From JALCLA01 sp965653565 (GTDB taxonomy: Bacteria; Pseudomonadota; Gammaproteobacteria; Xanthomonadales; Xanthomonadaceae): 64,000 bases of DNA. The notes below the pieces were generated by a model, which was given only the letters and a program-made list of their open reading frames with translations, was not told the DNA's origin and ran no database searches. The translations under genes were made by a program, and so were the position numbers. Location: NCBI GenBank assembly GCA_965653565.1, contig CBFHAI010000001.1:1-64000 (forward strand), in the 5' to 3' direction. Below, in pieces: positions 43,505 through 51,892 of the stretch (positions are counted from its first letter, which is position 1; each line of letters begins with the position of its first letter).

Positions 43505-44635
43505 ATGCCCGCCGCCAATCTCCTCTCACAACCGCTGAGTCGCCTGAGGGCGCGCTACGCACAAAGTCCGCTGCCGCGCTTCCTGCGCTGGTGGGGCGGC
43601 GAGTTGCGCGCCTGTCTGCCCGAGCGCTGGCGCCGATTGCTGGCGGTGGAGCATGCGCAGCTGATGCTCGATTCGTCCGACGGCGAATTGCGCGTGGCGC
43701 GCACCGTGCCGGAAGAAGGCTCGCGCGAAATCGTGCGCCTGCCGCTGGCCGAGCGCGATGCGCTGGCCGGTGCGCTCGAACAGGCGCTGGACGACGACAC
43801 CCGCAATCTGCGCCGCATCCTGCTGTTGCCGGCGGCGATGGTGCTGCGCCGCCCGATCCAGTTGCCGGTGGCGGCGCTCGACAACCTGCGCACGGTGCTC
43901 GGCTTCGAGCTCGATCGCCAGACGCCGTTCAAGCCCGAGCAGGTGGTGTACGACAGCCGCGTGCTGCGCCACGAGCCGGGCGCCAAGCAGGTCACCGTCG
44001 AACTGGCGCTGATCCCGCGCGAACGACTGCAGCATGCGCTGGCCGAACTGGGCGGCGTGGCCGCCACGCTCGGCGGCGTCGATGTGCGCGGGCCGGATGG
44101 CCATGGCCTGGGCTACAACTTCCTGCCACCCGAACAACGCCGCAGCCAGCAGAACACGCGGCTGTGGATCCATGCCGGCTTGATCGCGGCGACGGTGTTG
44201 TTCCTGCTGATGGCGATGAGCCAGTTGCTCGACAATCGCGCCGCGGCGGTCGAGGCGCTGAGCGCCGAGTCGGAAGAACAGCACGATCAGGCGCGCGCCG
44301 CCGCCCGCCTGCGCGACAACCTCGAAGAGGCCGCGCTCGCCGCGAACTTCCTGGCGATCGAAAAGGCCCGCCAGCCTTCGATGGTGCTGCTGCTCGATGA
44401 ACTCACCCGCCTGCTGCCCGACGACACCTATCTGGAACGCCTGAATTTCAGCCGCGGCGAACTGTCGCTCAATGGCCAGAGCGGGCAGGCCGCGAAACTG
44501 GTGGAGATCCTGCAGGGCAGCCAGTTGCTGCGCGATGTGGCGCTGAGCGGTCCGATCCAGCCCGACGCGCGCACCCAGAAAGATCGTTTCAACATCACCG
44601 CCGGCTACGGCCCGGCGCCAGACGTGGAGGAATAA
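43505..44635 (+). CDS. gspL: Type II secretion inner membrane protein GspL
   Basis: Bitopic protein of 376 aa that recruits GspE to the platform. The cytoplasmic actin-like domain (about residues 40-215) contains LLPAAMVLRRPIQLP and LGFELDRQTPFKPEQVVYD. A single membrane helix, LIAATVLFLLMAMSQLL (about 225-241), precedes a coiled segment and the periplasmic ferredoxin-like domain with MVLLLDELTRLLPDDTYLER and FSRGELSLNGQSGQAAKLVE. In Xanthomonads this protein corresponds to XpsL. It starts at ATG 43505, 4 bp after gspK. Confidence 0.93.
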   Translation: MPAANLLSQPLSRLRARYAQSPLPRFLRWWGGELRACLPERWRRLLAVEHAQLMLDSSDGELRVARTVPEEGSREIVRLPLAERDALAGALEQALDDDTRNLRRILLLPAAMVLRRPIQLPVAALDNLRTVLGFELDRQTPFKPEQVVYDSRVLRHEPGAKQVTVELALIPRERLQHALAELGGVAATLGGVDVRGPDGHGLGYNFLPPEQRRSQQNTRLWIHAGLIAATVLFLLMAMSQLLDNRAAAVEALSAESEEQHDQARAAARLRDNLEEAALAANFLAIEKARQPSMVLLLDELTRLLPDDTYLERLNFSRGELSLNGQSGQAAKLVEILQGSQLLRDVALSGPIQPDARTQKDRFNITAGYGPAPDVEE

Positions 44636-44636
44636 G

Positions 44637-45242
44637 GTGGCCAGGCATCTTATTCCCGACGCCAAACGCGGCCGCCTGCTCGCGGTGTTGCTGTTGCTGA
44701 TCACGCTGCTGCTGGCATATCTGTTGTTCGTGCACTGGTGGTTCGTCGCGCCGCTGCTCGAATCGCGCAGCGAATTGATCGAACTGCGCGACGAAGAGGC
44801 GCGCTATCGCGCCACGGCGCAGCAGCGCGAGGCGATCGATGCCCGCCTGGCCGAGGTGCGCGCCTTCGAAGCCGGCAATCCGGGCTTCCTCACCGAGGCC
44901 AATTTCGATCTCGCCGCGTCGGCCCTGATCCAGCGCCTGCAGGAACAAGTGAACCTGCTCGGTGCCGGCGAGCGCTGCCTGGTGGTGAGCCGCACGCCGT
45001 TCCGCAACCGCGATGAAGAACCGTTCGAACGCGTCACCGTGAAAGTGCGCATGCGCTGCGAAATGGAGCATTTCATCGCCGTGATGCACGGGCTCGAAAG
45101 CGGCAGCCCGCAGCTGTTCGTCGGCGAACTGGGCATCACCGGGCGGCGCGGCATCGCCGCGCGCGGCCAGCCGGCGCCAGCCGGTTATCTCGACATCGCG
45201 TTCGATCTGTACGGCTACCTGCGCACCAAGGAGGCCAAATAA
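44637..45242 (+). CDS. gspM: Type II secretion protein GspM
   Basis: Bitopic partner of GspL, 201 aa, starting at a GTG one base after the gspL stop. It has one membrane helix (LLAVLLLLITLLLAYLLFV, about residues 13-31) and a periplasmic coiled-coil plus ferredoxin-like domain containing CEMEHFIAVMHGLESGSPQL. Two cysteines, in GERCLVV and MRCEM, may pair. Identity rests on architecture and position after gspL, as sequence conservation in this family is low. Confidence 0.88.
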   Translation: MARHLIPDAKRGRLLAVLLLLITLLLAYLLFVHWWFVAPLLESRSELIELRDEEARYRATAQQREAIDARLAEVRAFEAGNPGFLTEANFDLAASALIQRLQEQVNLLGAGERCLVVSRTPFRNRDEEPFERVTVKVRMRCEMEHFIAVMHGLESGSPQLFVGELGITGRRGIAARGQPAPAGYLDIAFDLYGYLRTKEAK

Positions 45243-45964
45243 TGGCCGCCTTGCAGCAACGCCTGCCGACTTTGTTGCTCGCTGCGGTCGCCGGCTGGAG
45301 CCTGCTGGTGCTGGTTTGCGTGTACGTCGGCCTGGGCTCGCGTTACAGCCTGCATCCGGACGATGCCTCGCTGGTGCCCGAACTGCCGAAGGTGGATCTG
45401 TCGCGTGCGCAGAATCCGTTGAAGGGCCTGGCCGACTACGCCGTGGTCGGCGAGCGCCCGCTGTTCAACGCCGATCGCCGTCCGCTGCCGCCGCCCGAAA
45501 CGCCCGATGCCGGCGGCGAAGCGCCGCCGCCGCCGGCGCCGCTCGATGTCGTGCTCACCAGCGTGGTGATGACCGGCGACGTCAAGATCGCCATCGTGCA
45601 GGACAAGAAATCCAACAAGTCGCAGTCGGTCCGCGAGGGCGGTTCGCTGCAGGGAGATCTCGCCGGCTGGAAATTGACCGAACTCGGTCCGCGCAAAGCG
45701 GTCTTTGAAGGCCCCACCGGTCGCAGCGAAGTCGAATTGCGGGTATTCGACGGCAGCGGCGGCGAGGCCCCCACTCCGATCGCATCGGCCGAAGCCGTGC
45801 CGTCGGAACCCGCAGCCGCGGCCGCCGCGCCGGCCGCGGCCGGGGAAAACCCGAACCCGCAGACCCCCGAAGCGCGCGCGGAATTGATCCGCAAGCGCAT
45901 CGAGGAGCGACGTCGCCAGATGCGCGAAGAAGCAGAACGCGCCAACAAGCAGAACGATGGCTAG
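45242..45964 (+). CDS. gspN: Type II secretion protein XpsN (GspN/GspC-like)
   Basis: A 240-aa protein with an N-terminal membrane helix (LPTLLLAAVAGWSLLVLVCV) and a periplasmic homology-region-like domain: NPLKGLADYAVVGERPLFNA, VVLTSVVMTGDVKIAIVQDK and LAGWKLTELGPRKAVFEGP, the GspC/XpsN pattern that binds the secretin's N domains. The C-terminal 70 residues are an Ala/Pro-rich linker and a charged helix (RKRIEERRRQMREEAERANK). The operon lacks a separate GspC, so this protein probably fulfils that connecting role. Overlaps gspM by TAATG. Confidence 0.88.
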   Translation: MAALQQRLPTLLLAAVAGWSLLVLVCVYVGLGSRYSLHPDDASLVPELPKVDLSRAQNPLKGLADYAVVGERPLFNADRRPLPPPETPDAGGEAPPPPAPLDVVLTSVVMTGDVKIAIVQDKKSNKSQSVREGGSLQGDLAGWKLTELGPRKAVFEGPTGRSEVELRVFDGSGGEAPTPIASAEAVPSEPAAAAAAPAAAGENPNPQTPEARAELIRKRIEERRRQMREEAERANKQNDG

Positions 45965-45986
45965 CCGTCGTCTTAGGAGCAAACGA

Positions 45987-48236
45987 GTGACCAATCGTCC
46001 GATTCTGATCCTGGCGCTCGCCGCGCTGGTCGCGCTCGGCGGATGCAGCGGCAGCAGTGGCGTGAAGGAAAGCCCCTTCGCCCCGCCGCAGCCGCGGGCC
46101 GAATACGAGCCGCCGTACCAGGCCTCTTATCCCGATACCGACGTGCCGCCGAAGGATCCAGCCGCCCTGGGCGACGAAGCGCCCGCGCCCGATCCGCTGC
46201 GCTCGGTGAAGCCGGGCACCGGCGAGTTCATCGACACCGAAGTTGCCCGCAAAGCGCCGCCCGGCGCCGGCGAAACCGGCGAGGTGACATTCAATTTCGA
46301 AGGCGAGTCGCTGCATGCGGTGGTCAAGGCCATCCTCGGCGATTTCCTGCAGCAGAACTACGTGATCGCGCCAGGCGTGCAGGGCACGGTGACGTTCTCG
46401 ACCGCCAAGCCGCTGCGCGGCGACCAGGCGCTGTCGATCCTGGAAATGATGCTGCGCTGGAACAACGCCACGCTGGTCTGGCAGGACGGCCGCTACACGG
46501 TGTTGCCGGTGGCGCAGGCCCTGCCGGGCAACCTCACGCCGCGCACCGGGCCGGCCGCCAATGCGCGCGGCTACGAAGTGCGCGCGGTGCCGCTGCAGTA
46601 CATCTCCGCGCTGGAGATGGAGAAGCTGATCAAGCCGTACGCCAAGCCCGAAGGCATCGTCAATATCGATGCCGCGCGCAACATGATCGTGCTCGCCGGC
46701 ACCCGCGCCGAGCTCGAGAACTACATGCAGACGATCTCGGTGTTCGACGTCGACTGGCTGGCCGGCATGTCGGTCGGCGTGTTCCCGCTGCAGCAGGCCG
46801 AAGCCGCCAAGACGGTGACGGAACTCGAGAAGATCTTCGGCGACGGCAGCAATACACCGCTGGCCGGCATGTTCCGTTTCATGCCGCTCGAAGGCATCAA
46901 TGCCGTGCTGGTGATCACGCCGCAGCCGAAGTATCTGGCGCAGGTCGAAGAGTGGCTCACGCGCCTGGATATCGGCGGCGGCGAAGCCGGGCAGCGTCTG
47001 TACGTTTACGACGTCAAGAACGTCAAGGCCTCGGATCTGGCGGCAACGCTCGGCGATATTTTCGGTGGCGGCAGCGGCAGCGGCGGCGCGCGCGCGGACA
47101 ACCCGTCCGGCGACAACCTGATGCCGGGCCTGGAGCCGGTCGAGATCCGCACGCTGGGTACCAGCGGCAATGCATCGCCGTCATCCGGCACGGAACAGAA
47201 GCAGACCGACGCCGGCGGCAATGCACGCAATGCCGATGGTTCGCGCGGTGACGGCGGCGCCAGCGGCGACGGCGGTCCGGTGGTCGACAGTTCCGGCGGC
47301 ATCGCGCTGGGCGCCAGCGACGAGGTGCGTGTCTCCGCGGTCGAAGAGAGCAATGCGCTGCTGGTGAAAGCCACGGCCGGACAGTGGGAGTCGATCCGTC
47401 GCGTCATCGAACGCCTCGACACGATTCCGCTGCAGGTCCACATCGAAGCGCAGATCGTGCGCGTCACCTTGAACGACGCGCTCGACTACGGCGTGCAGTG
47501 GTACTTCGAGAACGGCATCGCCGACGCTCCGATCCGTGCCGCCTCGCGTGCGCGCAACGGCTGGGGCGATCATCTGGGTTCGCTGCCGGGCACCGGCATC
47601 AACTGGAGCTTCATCGGGCCGGATGCCTACACCGTGATCACGGCGCTGGATTCGATTTCCGACGCCACCGTGCTGTCGGCACCGTCGCTGGTGGTGCTCA
47701 ACAACAAGTCGGCCAACATCAACGTCGGTACGCAGATTCCCGTCGTTAGCAGTTTTTTCAACGACAACAACAACAATAACAACAACACCAACCAGCAAAG
47801 CTACGTGCAGTTCCGCCAGACCGGCATCACGCTCACGGTGACGCCGCGCGTCAATCCGGGCGGCCTGGTGTTCATGGAAGTCAGCCAGGAAGAAAGCGCG
47901 CCGGTGGCCGGCAGCGATCCGGTCGGCGGCAATCAGCCGGTCGACAACCGCTCGATCGAAACCGAAGTCGCGGTGCAAAGCGGCGAGACCCTGGTGCTGG
48001 GCGGGCTGATCAAGACCACCGAAGGACACTCCAAATCCGGCGTGCCGGGCCTGAGCCGCATTCCGATCCTGGGCGCGCTGTTTGGCAAGCAGAAGAAAGA
48101 GAACGCGCGCGAAGAGCTGCTGGTGCTGATCACCCCGCGCGTGATCCGCGATGTGAACGAATCGCGCCGCCTGACCGAGGAATACAGCAACCGCTTCCGT
48201 GGCATGGAGCCGCTGCGGGTGCGGGTCGAGAAATGA
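45987..48236 (+). CDS. gspD: Type II secretion secretin GspD (XpsD)
   Basis: Outer-membrane secretin channel of 749 aa. The preferred start is GTG 45987, 6 nt after AGGAGC, giving a lipoprotein signal ending LGGC; an ATG 30 bp upstream overlapping gspN is the alternative. N0 and N1-N3 domains cover about residues 80-470. N3 carries a Gly/Ser/Asp-rich insertion of about 80 residues (around 355-435). The secretin domain follows, with SDATVLSAPSLVVLNNKSAN, a poly-Asn run near the gate loop (nt 47764-47793) and the conserved VPGLSRIPILGALFG. A lipidated secretin may need no pilotin. The order ending in D is the Xanthomonas pattern. Confidence 0.95.
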   Translation: MTNRPILILALAALVALGGCSGSSGVKESPFAPPQPRAEYEPPYQASYPDTDVPPKDPAALGDEAPAPDPLRSVKPGTGEFIDTEVARKAPPGAGETGEVTFNFEGESLHAVVKAILGDFLQQNYVIAPGVQGTVTFSTAKPLRGDQALSILEMMLRWNNATLVWQDGRYTVLPVAQALPGNLTPRTGPAANARGYEVRAVPLQYISALEMEKLIKPYAKPEGIVNIDAARNMIVLAGTRAELENYMQTISVFDVDWLAGMSVGVFPLQQAEAAKTVTELEKIFGDGSNTPLAGMFRFMPLEGINAVLVITPQPKYLAQVEEWLTRLDIGGGEAGQRLYVYDVKNVKASDLAATLGDIFGGGSGSGGARADNPSGDNLMPGLEPVEIRTLGTSGNASPSSGTEQKQTDAGGNARNADGSRGDGGASGDGGPVVDSSGGIALGASDEVRVSAVEESNALLVKATAGQWESIRRVIERLDTIPLQVHIEAQIVRVTLNDALDYGVQWYFENGIADAPIRAASRARNGWGDHLGSLPGTGINWSFIGPDAYTVITALDSISDATVLSAPSLVVLNNKSANINVGTQIPVVSSFFNDNNNNNNNTNQQSYVQFRQTGITLTVTPRVNPGGLVFMEVSQEESAPVAGSDPVGGNQPVDNRSIETEVAVQSGETLVLGGLIKTTEGHSKSGVPGLSRIPILGALFGKQKKENAREELLVLITPRVIRDVNESRRLTEEYSNRFRGMEPLRVRVEK

Positions 48237-48262
48237 GCACCTCAATATCAAGGAATCGCACG

Positions 48263-48745
48263 ATGAACTCGTACAAGTGGTGGACGACCGCGATGTTCGC
48301 GCTGCTGCTGGCCGGCTGCGCGGCCGCGCCCGGCGGCACCAGGCCGGATGCCCCCGCGGCCGACGTGCCGGCGGCGGCCGCGCCCGCCGGCGTCGAAGCT
48401 CGCGCCAAGCTGCGCTGGGATCTGCTCATCGCCGGCAAGGCCGACCAGGCCTACGACTATCTTTCGCCCGGCTATCGCACGCTCAAGACCCGGGAGGTGT
48501 ACGCTGCCGACATGTCCGGCCGCCCGGTGCGCTGGACGCGGGCCGAAGTCAAAGGCAGCGAATGCCCGCCCGAGGCGGGTTATTGCGACGTCACCGTCGA
48601 GGTGCATTTCGAAATGCAGTCCACCTTGCCGGGTGTCGGAAAGCTCGAGTCGTTCAGTCCGATCGTCGAGCGCTGGATAGAATCGGACGGAAGCTGGTAT
48701 TTTGTCCCCAAGGAAGTCGCCCGCAATGGTCGGGGCTTGCGGTGA
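48263..48745 (+). CDS. Small lipoprotein, function unknown
   Basis: Lipoprotein precursor of 160 aa from ATG 48263, with AAGGA 8 nt upstream; another ATG at 48233 overlaps the gspD stop. The signal peptide ends LLAGCAA. After an Ala/Pro-rich linker the domain carries WDLLIAGKADQAYDYLSPGY and CPPEAGYCDVTVEVHFE, with two cysteines, then WIESDGSWYFVPKEVA. It resembles small NTF2-like or DUF-type periplasmic domains, but I do not recognise a family. Its position directly after the secretin suggests a possible accessory such as a pilotin; that is inference from context only. Confidence 0.75.
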   Translation: MNSYKWWTTAMFALLLAGCAAAPGGTRPDAPAADVPAAAAPAGVEARAKLRWDLLIAGKADQAYDYLSPGYRTLKTREVYAADMSGRPVRWTRAEVKGSECPPEAGYCDVTVEVHFEMQSTLPGVGKLESFSPIVERWIESDGSWYFVPKEVARNGRGLR

Positions 48746-48872
48746 CTTTTGCTGTGTCGTAAGCTAGGAATGCTGTTGTCTAACCTTGCCCATTAAAGTC
48801 GGGTCAAAACCGGCGCGGGGAGTGGGGTTGGTCTTAGCGAAAAAAGCCCTGTGGTTGATTAGGAGTGTTGTG

Positions 48873-50534
48873 ATGAAGAAGAACTCTTTGACGACGGCTG
48901 TCGTCGCCGGTATCGCCGGCGTCGCTGGTCTCGCGAATGTTTCGAATGCTGTCAACCTGAACCCGGATGGCCTGGGTCAGGTGCTGATCTACCCGTACTA
49001 CACGGTCAACGCCGGCAACAGCACCCTGCTGTCCGTCGTGAACACGACCAACGAAGTCAAGGCCGTCAAGGTTCGCTTCCTCGAAGCCCTGAACAGCCGC
49101 GAAGTCCTCGACTTCAACCTGTACCTGTCGCCGTTCGACGTCTGGACCGCGGCTGTCGTTCCGGATGGCGATGCTGGCCCGGCCCGCGTCATCACCGCCG
49201 ACACGTCGTGCACCGCCCCGGCCATTCCGGCCGCCGGCGAGCCGTTCCGTAACAATTTCTACATCGGCAGCCAGGACGACGACGGTCCGAACGATCTCGC
49301 TCGTACCCGTTCGGGTCACATCGAAATGATCGAAATGGGCGTGGTGGTCGACGATGGCGACATCGACGGCAGCCCGTACCCGACCCCGGAAGATCCGCTG
49401 AACCTGTCGGGCGTCGACAACAACGTGACGGATTCGGAGCGTACGTTCGCTTCCGACGCCACCCACGTCGATGGCGTGCCGGACGACTGCAACTCGCTGC
49501 GCGCTGCATGGGCCGGCGGCATCTGGGACACCGCTCCGCAGACCGACATCGACGAACCGACCGGCGGCCTGTTCGGCGCAGGCTCGATCGTGGACGTGGC
49601 CAACGGCACCAACCTGTCGTACAACGCTGACGCGATCGACGGCTTCCGCAGCATCGCCAACGACGCCGAACTGCACTCGGATCCGGGCAGCACCTTCCCG
49701 TCCTTGTCGCAGGCTCGTACGAGCACGCTCGGCGACGCCGATTCGATCATCTTCGACAACGGCGCCCTGATCACGCTCGACTTCGTCACCGGTTTCCCGG
49801 ATGCCGTGTCGTCGGTCTACATGCACGACCAGATCTTCAACGAGTTCAACACGTCGGCAACGACGCTGGCTCAGTCGGAGTGGGTTGTCACGTTCCCGAC
49901 CAAGCGTCTGCACATCGAGTCGGCCACCGCCGCCGAGCGTCGTCCGTTCACGGACAACACCGACGACACGGATCCGAACTCGAACCCGGGCAACGCCAAC
50001 GAAGGCTTCGTGTTCGACACCAACGGTTCGTGCGAACCGATTCAGGTCGAATACTTCGATCGCGAAGAAGGTCCGGAAGCTCCGGCCCCGATTCTCGACT
50101 TCTCGCCGCCGGTTGAAGGCGAAGAGCAGATCCTGCAGTTGTGCTACGAAGCCAACGTCGTTTCGTTCAACCAGGAAGAAGAAGTCACGGCTGGTGCGAC
50201 GGCAGTCCTGGGCGCGACCCGCACTGCTCGTAACATCGACCTGCTGACCGCTTCGGGCACCGAAGTGACCGCTGGTTGGGTCCGGATGTCCCTCGGCGAC
50301 GCCGACAACTTCCTGCTCGACAACCCGGGTGCGGTTGCTGGTACCCCGCGTAATCGCCTGTTCGGTCTGCCGGTCACCGGCTTCTGGGCTGCGAACTTCG
50401 TGAACACCAACGCTGCTCCGGGCCAGCTGGCCAACTACTCGCTGCTGTCGCGTCACCGCGCCAGCCGCGATACCGAAACTGTGACGGTCGACGCGGGTGG
50501 CATCATCACCCCGACGGGCTTCGCTGCTTCGTAA
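48873..50534 (+). CDS. Abundant exported protein of unknown function
   Basis: Precursor of 553 aa from ATG 48873, with a strong AGGAG 7 nt upstream. The signal peptide is MKKNSLTTAVVAGIAGVAG, cleaved near NVSNA. The mature protein begins with NPDGLGQVLIYPYYTVNAGN, a region I have seen in several proteobacterial exported proteins, followed by a long acidic, Asp/Asn/Thr-rich beta-type protein. It uses more CGT, GGT and GCT codons than its neighbours, has a perfect ribosome binding site and is followed by a textbook terminator, all signs of high expression. Placed after the type II secretion operon, it may be cargo or a surface-layer component. No enzymatic motif was seen. Confidence 0.85.
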   Translation: MKKNSLTTAVVAGIAGVAGLANVSNAVNLNPDGLGQVLIYPYYTVNAGNSTLLSVVNTTNEVKAVKVRFLEALNSREVLDFNLYLSPFDVWTAAVVPDGDAGPARVITADTSCTAPAIPAAGEPFRNNFYIGSQDDDGPNDLARTRSGHIEMIEMGVVVDDGDIDGSPYPTPEDPLNLSGVDNNVTDSERTFASDATHVDGVPDDCNSLRAAWAGGIWDTAPQTDIDEPTGGLFGAGSIVDVANGTNLSYNADAIDGFRSIANDAELHSDPGSTFPSLSQARTSTLGDADSIIFDNGALITLDFVTGFPDAVSSVYMHDQIFNEFNTSATTLAQSEWVVTFPTKRLHIESATAAERRPFTDNTDDTDPNSNPGNANEGFVFDTNGSCEPIQVEYFDREEGPEAPAPILDFSPPVEGEEQILQLCYEANVVSFNQEEEVTAGATAVLGATRTARNIDLLTASGTEVTAGWVRMSLGDADNFLLDNPGAVAGTPRNRLFGLPVTGFWAANFVNTNAAPGQLANYSLLSRHRASRDTETVTVDAGGIITPTGFAAS

Positions 50535-50560
50535 TTGCGCCATGCGTTAAAGTTGTATCT

Positions 50561-50590
50561 CAGAGCCCCCGAAAGGGGGCTCTGTTTTTT
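50561..50590 (+). terminator. Strong intrinsic terminator
   Basis: A 10-bp perfect stem CAGAGCCCCC/GGGGGCTCTG with a GAAA tetraloop is followed by six T residues. It ends transcription of the abundant exported protein gene. Confidence 0.97.
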
Positions 50591-50673
50591 GTTCAACGTC
50601 CATTAAGCCAACGCTTTGACCGTGGGATGAACAGACGCCCACAATGTTGAACTGGCCGACGAGGTAAGGACAC

Positions 50674-51798
50674 ATGCAGCGAAATAACCGGAACTTTCTT
50701 CTCGCGACCGCAGCGGTCGCCAGCCTTGCTATCGGCGGACAGGCGTCTGCCCAGGTGATTCGAATCACCAACGCCAATAATCACGAGATTCCTCTTAAAG
50801 CCGGTTCCAGTGTGCAGATCGACAGCACTGGCAACCTGCTCGCCGAGTGCGCGCTCAACTCGAGCAACGTCTGCGCGGCGTTGTCGAGCGGAAACAACCC
50901 GCCGACCGGCGTGCCGACGGTTACGTTCGCCCGCAACGATGGCGATTCCGACGTGCGTACCAATGAGACCGTAAGGCTCACTTGGTCGACCACGCTGGCA
51001 GAAGTCTGCAAAGCCACGTCGACGGGTCCGTCCGGCACGACCTGGACCGGCGCACGCACGACATCCAACACTGCTGGCGAAACCGTGGCGGTAAGCGCTG
51101 TCGGCACCTACGTGTTCTCGATGGTTTGCTATAACGCGGCCGGCGCCTCAACCGTCAGCCAGCAAAGCGTAGTTGTGGCATTGGCCACCGGCGGTGGTCC
51201 TGTCGATCCGCCCGCGGGCTGCGACCTGACTGCCGGCACCCCCCTCTACCAGCCGTCCGGCTGGACCAAGGTCGATCGCACCTGGGCTCAGCTCTTCACG
51301 CCGTGGGATGGTTCGCCGATTCCGACGTATCCGACCAGCAACGGCTTCCCGGTTCCTGTCGGTTCGAACAAGGGCACCTACGTGGCAGCCTCGTTCACGG
51401 CAGTCGCCAAGCAGTCGGTCTCGATGTTCTGGGACCCGGCACAGGCGAAACCGGCCGAAGGCTACACCACGGCGCGGCCTGCGATGGGCATGTTCATCTC
51501 GATCAGCCCGTGCCCCGGCGATTTGCGTCCGGCCGACAATTCGGGTGGCTTCCTGATGAGCGGCTGCCGCAAGTACGGCAACAGCGGTTCGCTGATCTGG
51601 TCGACTTCCGCCAGCCTGCCGTCGTCGACGGTGTCGGCGTGCAAGCTCGAAGCCGGCAAGGTCTACTACATCAATGTGCTGCCGGCGAATCCGGAAGGCG
51701 GTCTGACGAACGGAGAGCATAGTTGCTCCGATACGTCGTCCTCGTCGCAGGGTTGCGACGTCCAGGCTCGCACCACGGCGACGTCGACGTCCAACTAA
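50674..51798 (+). CDS. Exported protein with Ig-like region, function unknown
   Basis: A 374-aa precursor from ATG 50674 (AGGACAC ahead). Signal peptide NRNFLLATAAVASLAIGG to about residue 26, cut after AQA or ASAQ. Residues about 85-170 read as an Ig-like beta domain (NETVRLTWSTTLAEVCKATS, TYVFSMVCYNAAGAST). After a GGGPVDPPAG linker comes a second domain of about 190 residues with six or more cysteines, including ISPCPGDLRPA, SGCRKYG and SCSDTSSSSQGCDV. I do not recognise it. It lies between two strong terminators, so it is a single-gene unit. Confidence 0.8.
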   Translation: MQRNNRNFLLATAAVASLAIGGQASAQVIRITNANNHEIPLKAGSSVQIDSTGNLLAECALNSSNVCAALSSGNNPPTGVPTVTFARNDGDSDVRTNETVRLTWSTTLAEVCKATSTGPSGTTWTGARTTSNTAGETVAVSAVGTYVFSMVCYNAAGASTVSQQSVVVALATGGGPVDPPAGCDLTAGTPLYQPSGWTKVDRTWAQLFTPWDGSPIPTYPTSNGFPVPVGSNKGTYVAASFTAVAKQSVSMFWDPAQAKPAEGYTTARPAMGMFISISPCPGDLRPADNSGGFLMSGCRKYGNSGSLIWSTSASLPSSTVSACKLEAGKVYYINVLPANPEGGLTNGEHSCSDTSSSSQGCDVQARTTATSTSN

Positions 51799-51822
51799 GC
51801 GAAACTTTCAAACCTCGCTACA

Positions 51823-51857
51823 ATCAAACCCCTCCACGTGAGGGGTTTGATCTTTTT
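51823..51857 (+). terminator. Strong intrinsic terminator
   Basis: A perfect 12-bp stem ATCAAACCCCTC / GAGGGGTTTGAT with a 5-nt loop CACGT, followed by C and five T residues. It separates the exported protein gene from the parvulin gene downstream. Confidence 0.95.
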
Positions 51858-51892
51858 GGGCCCCGCGAAAAATCATCAGGAGTGAGAAAAGG

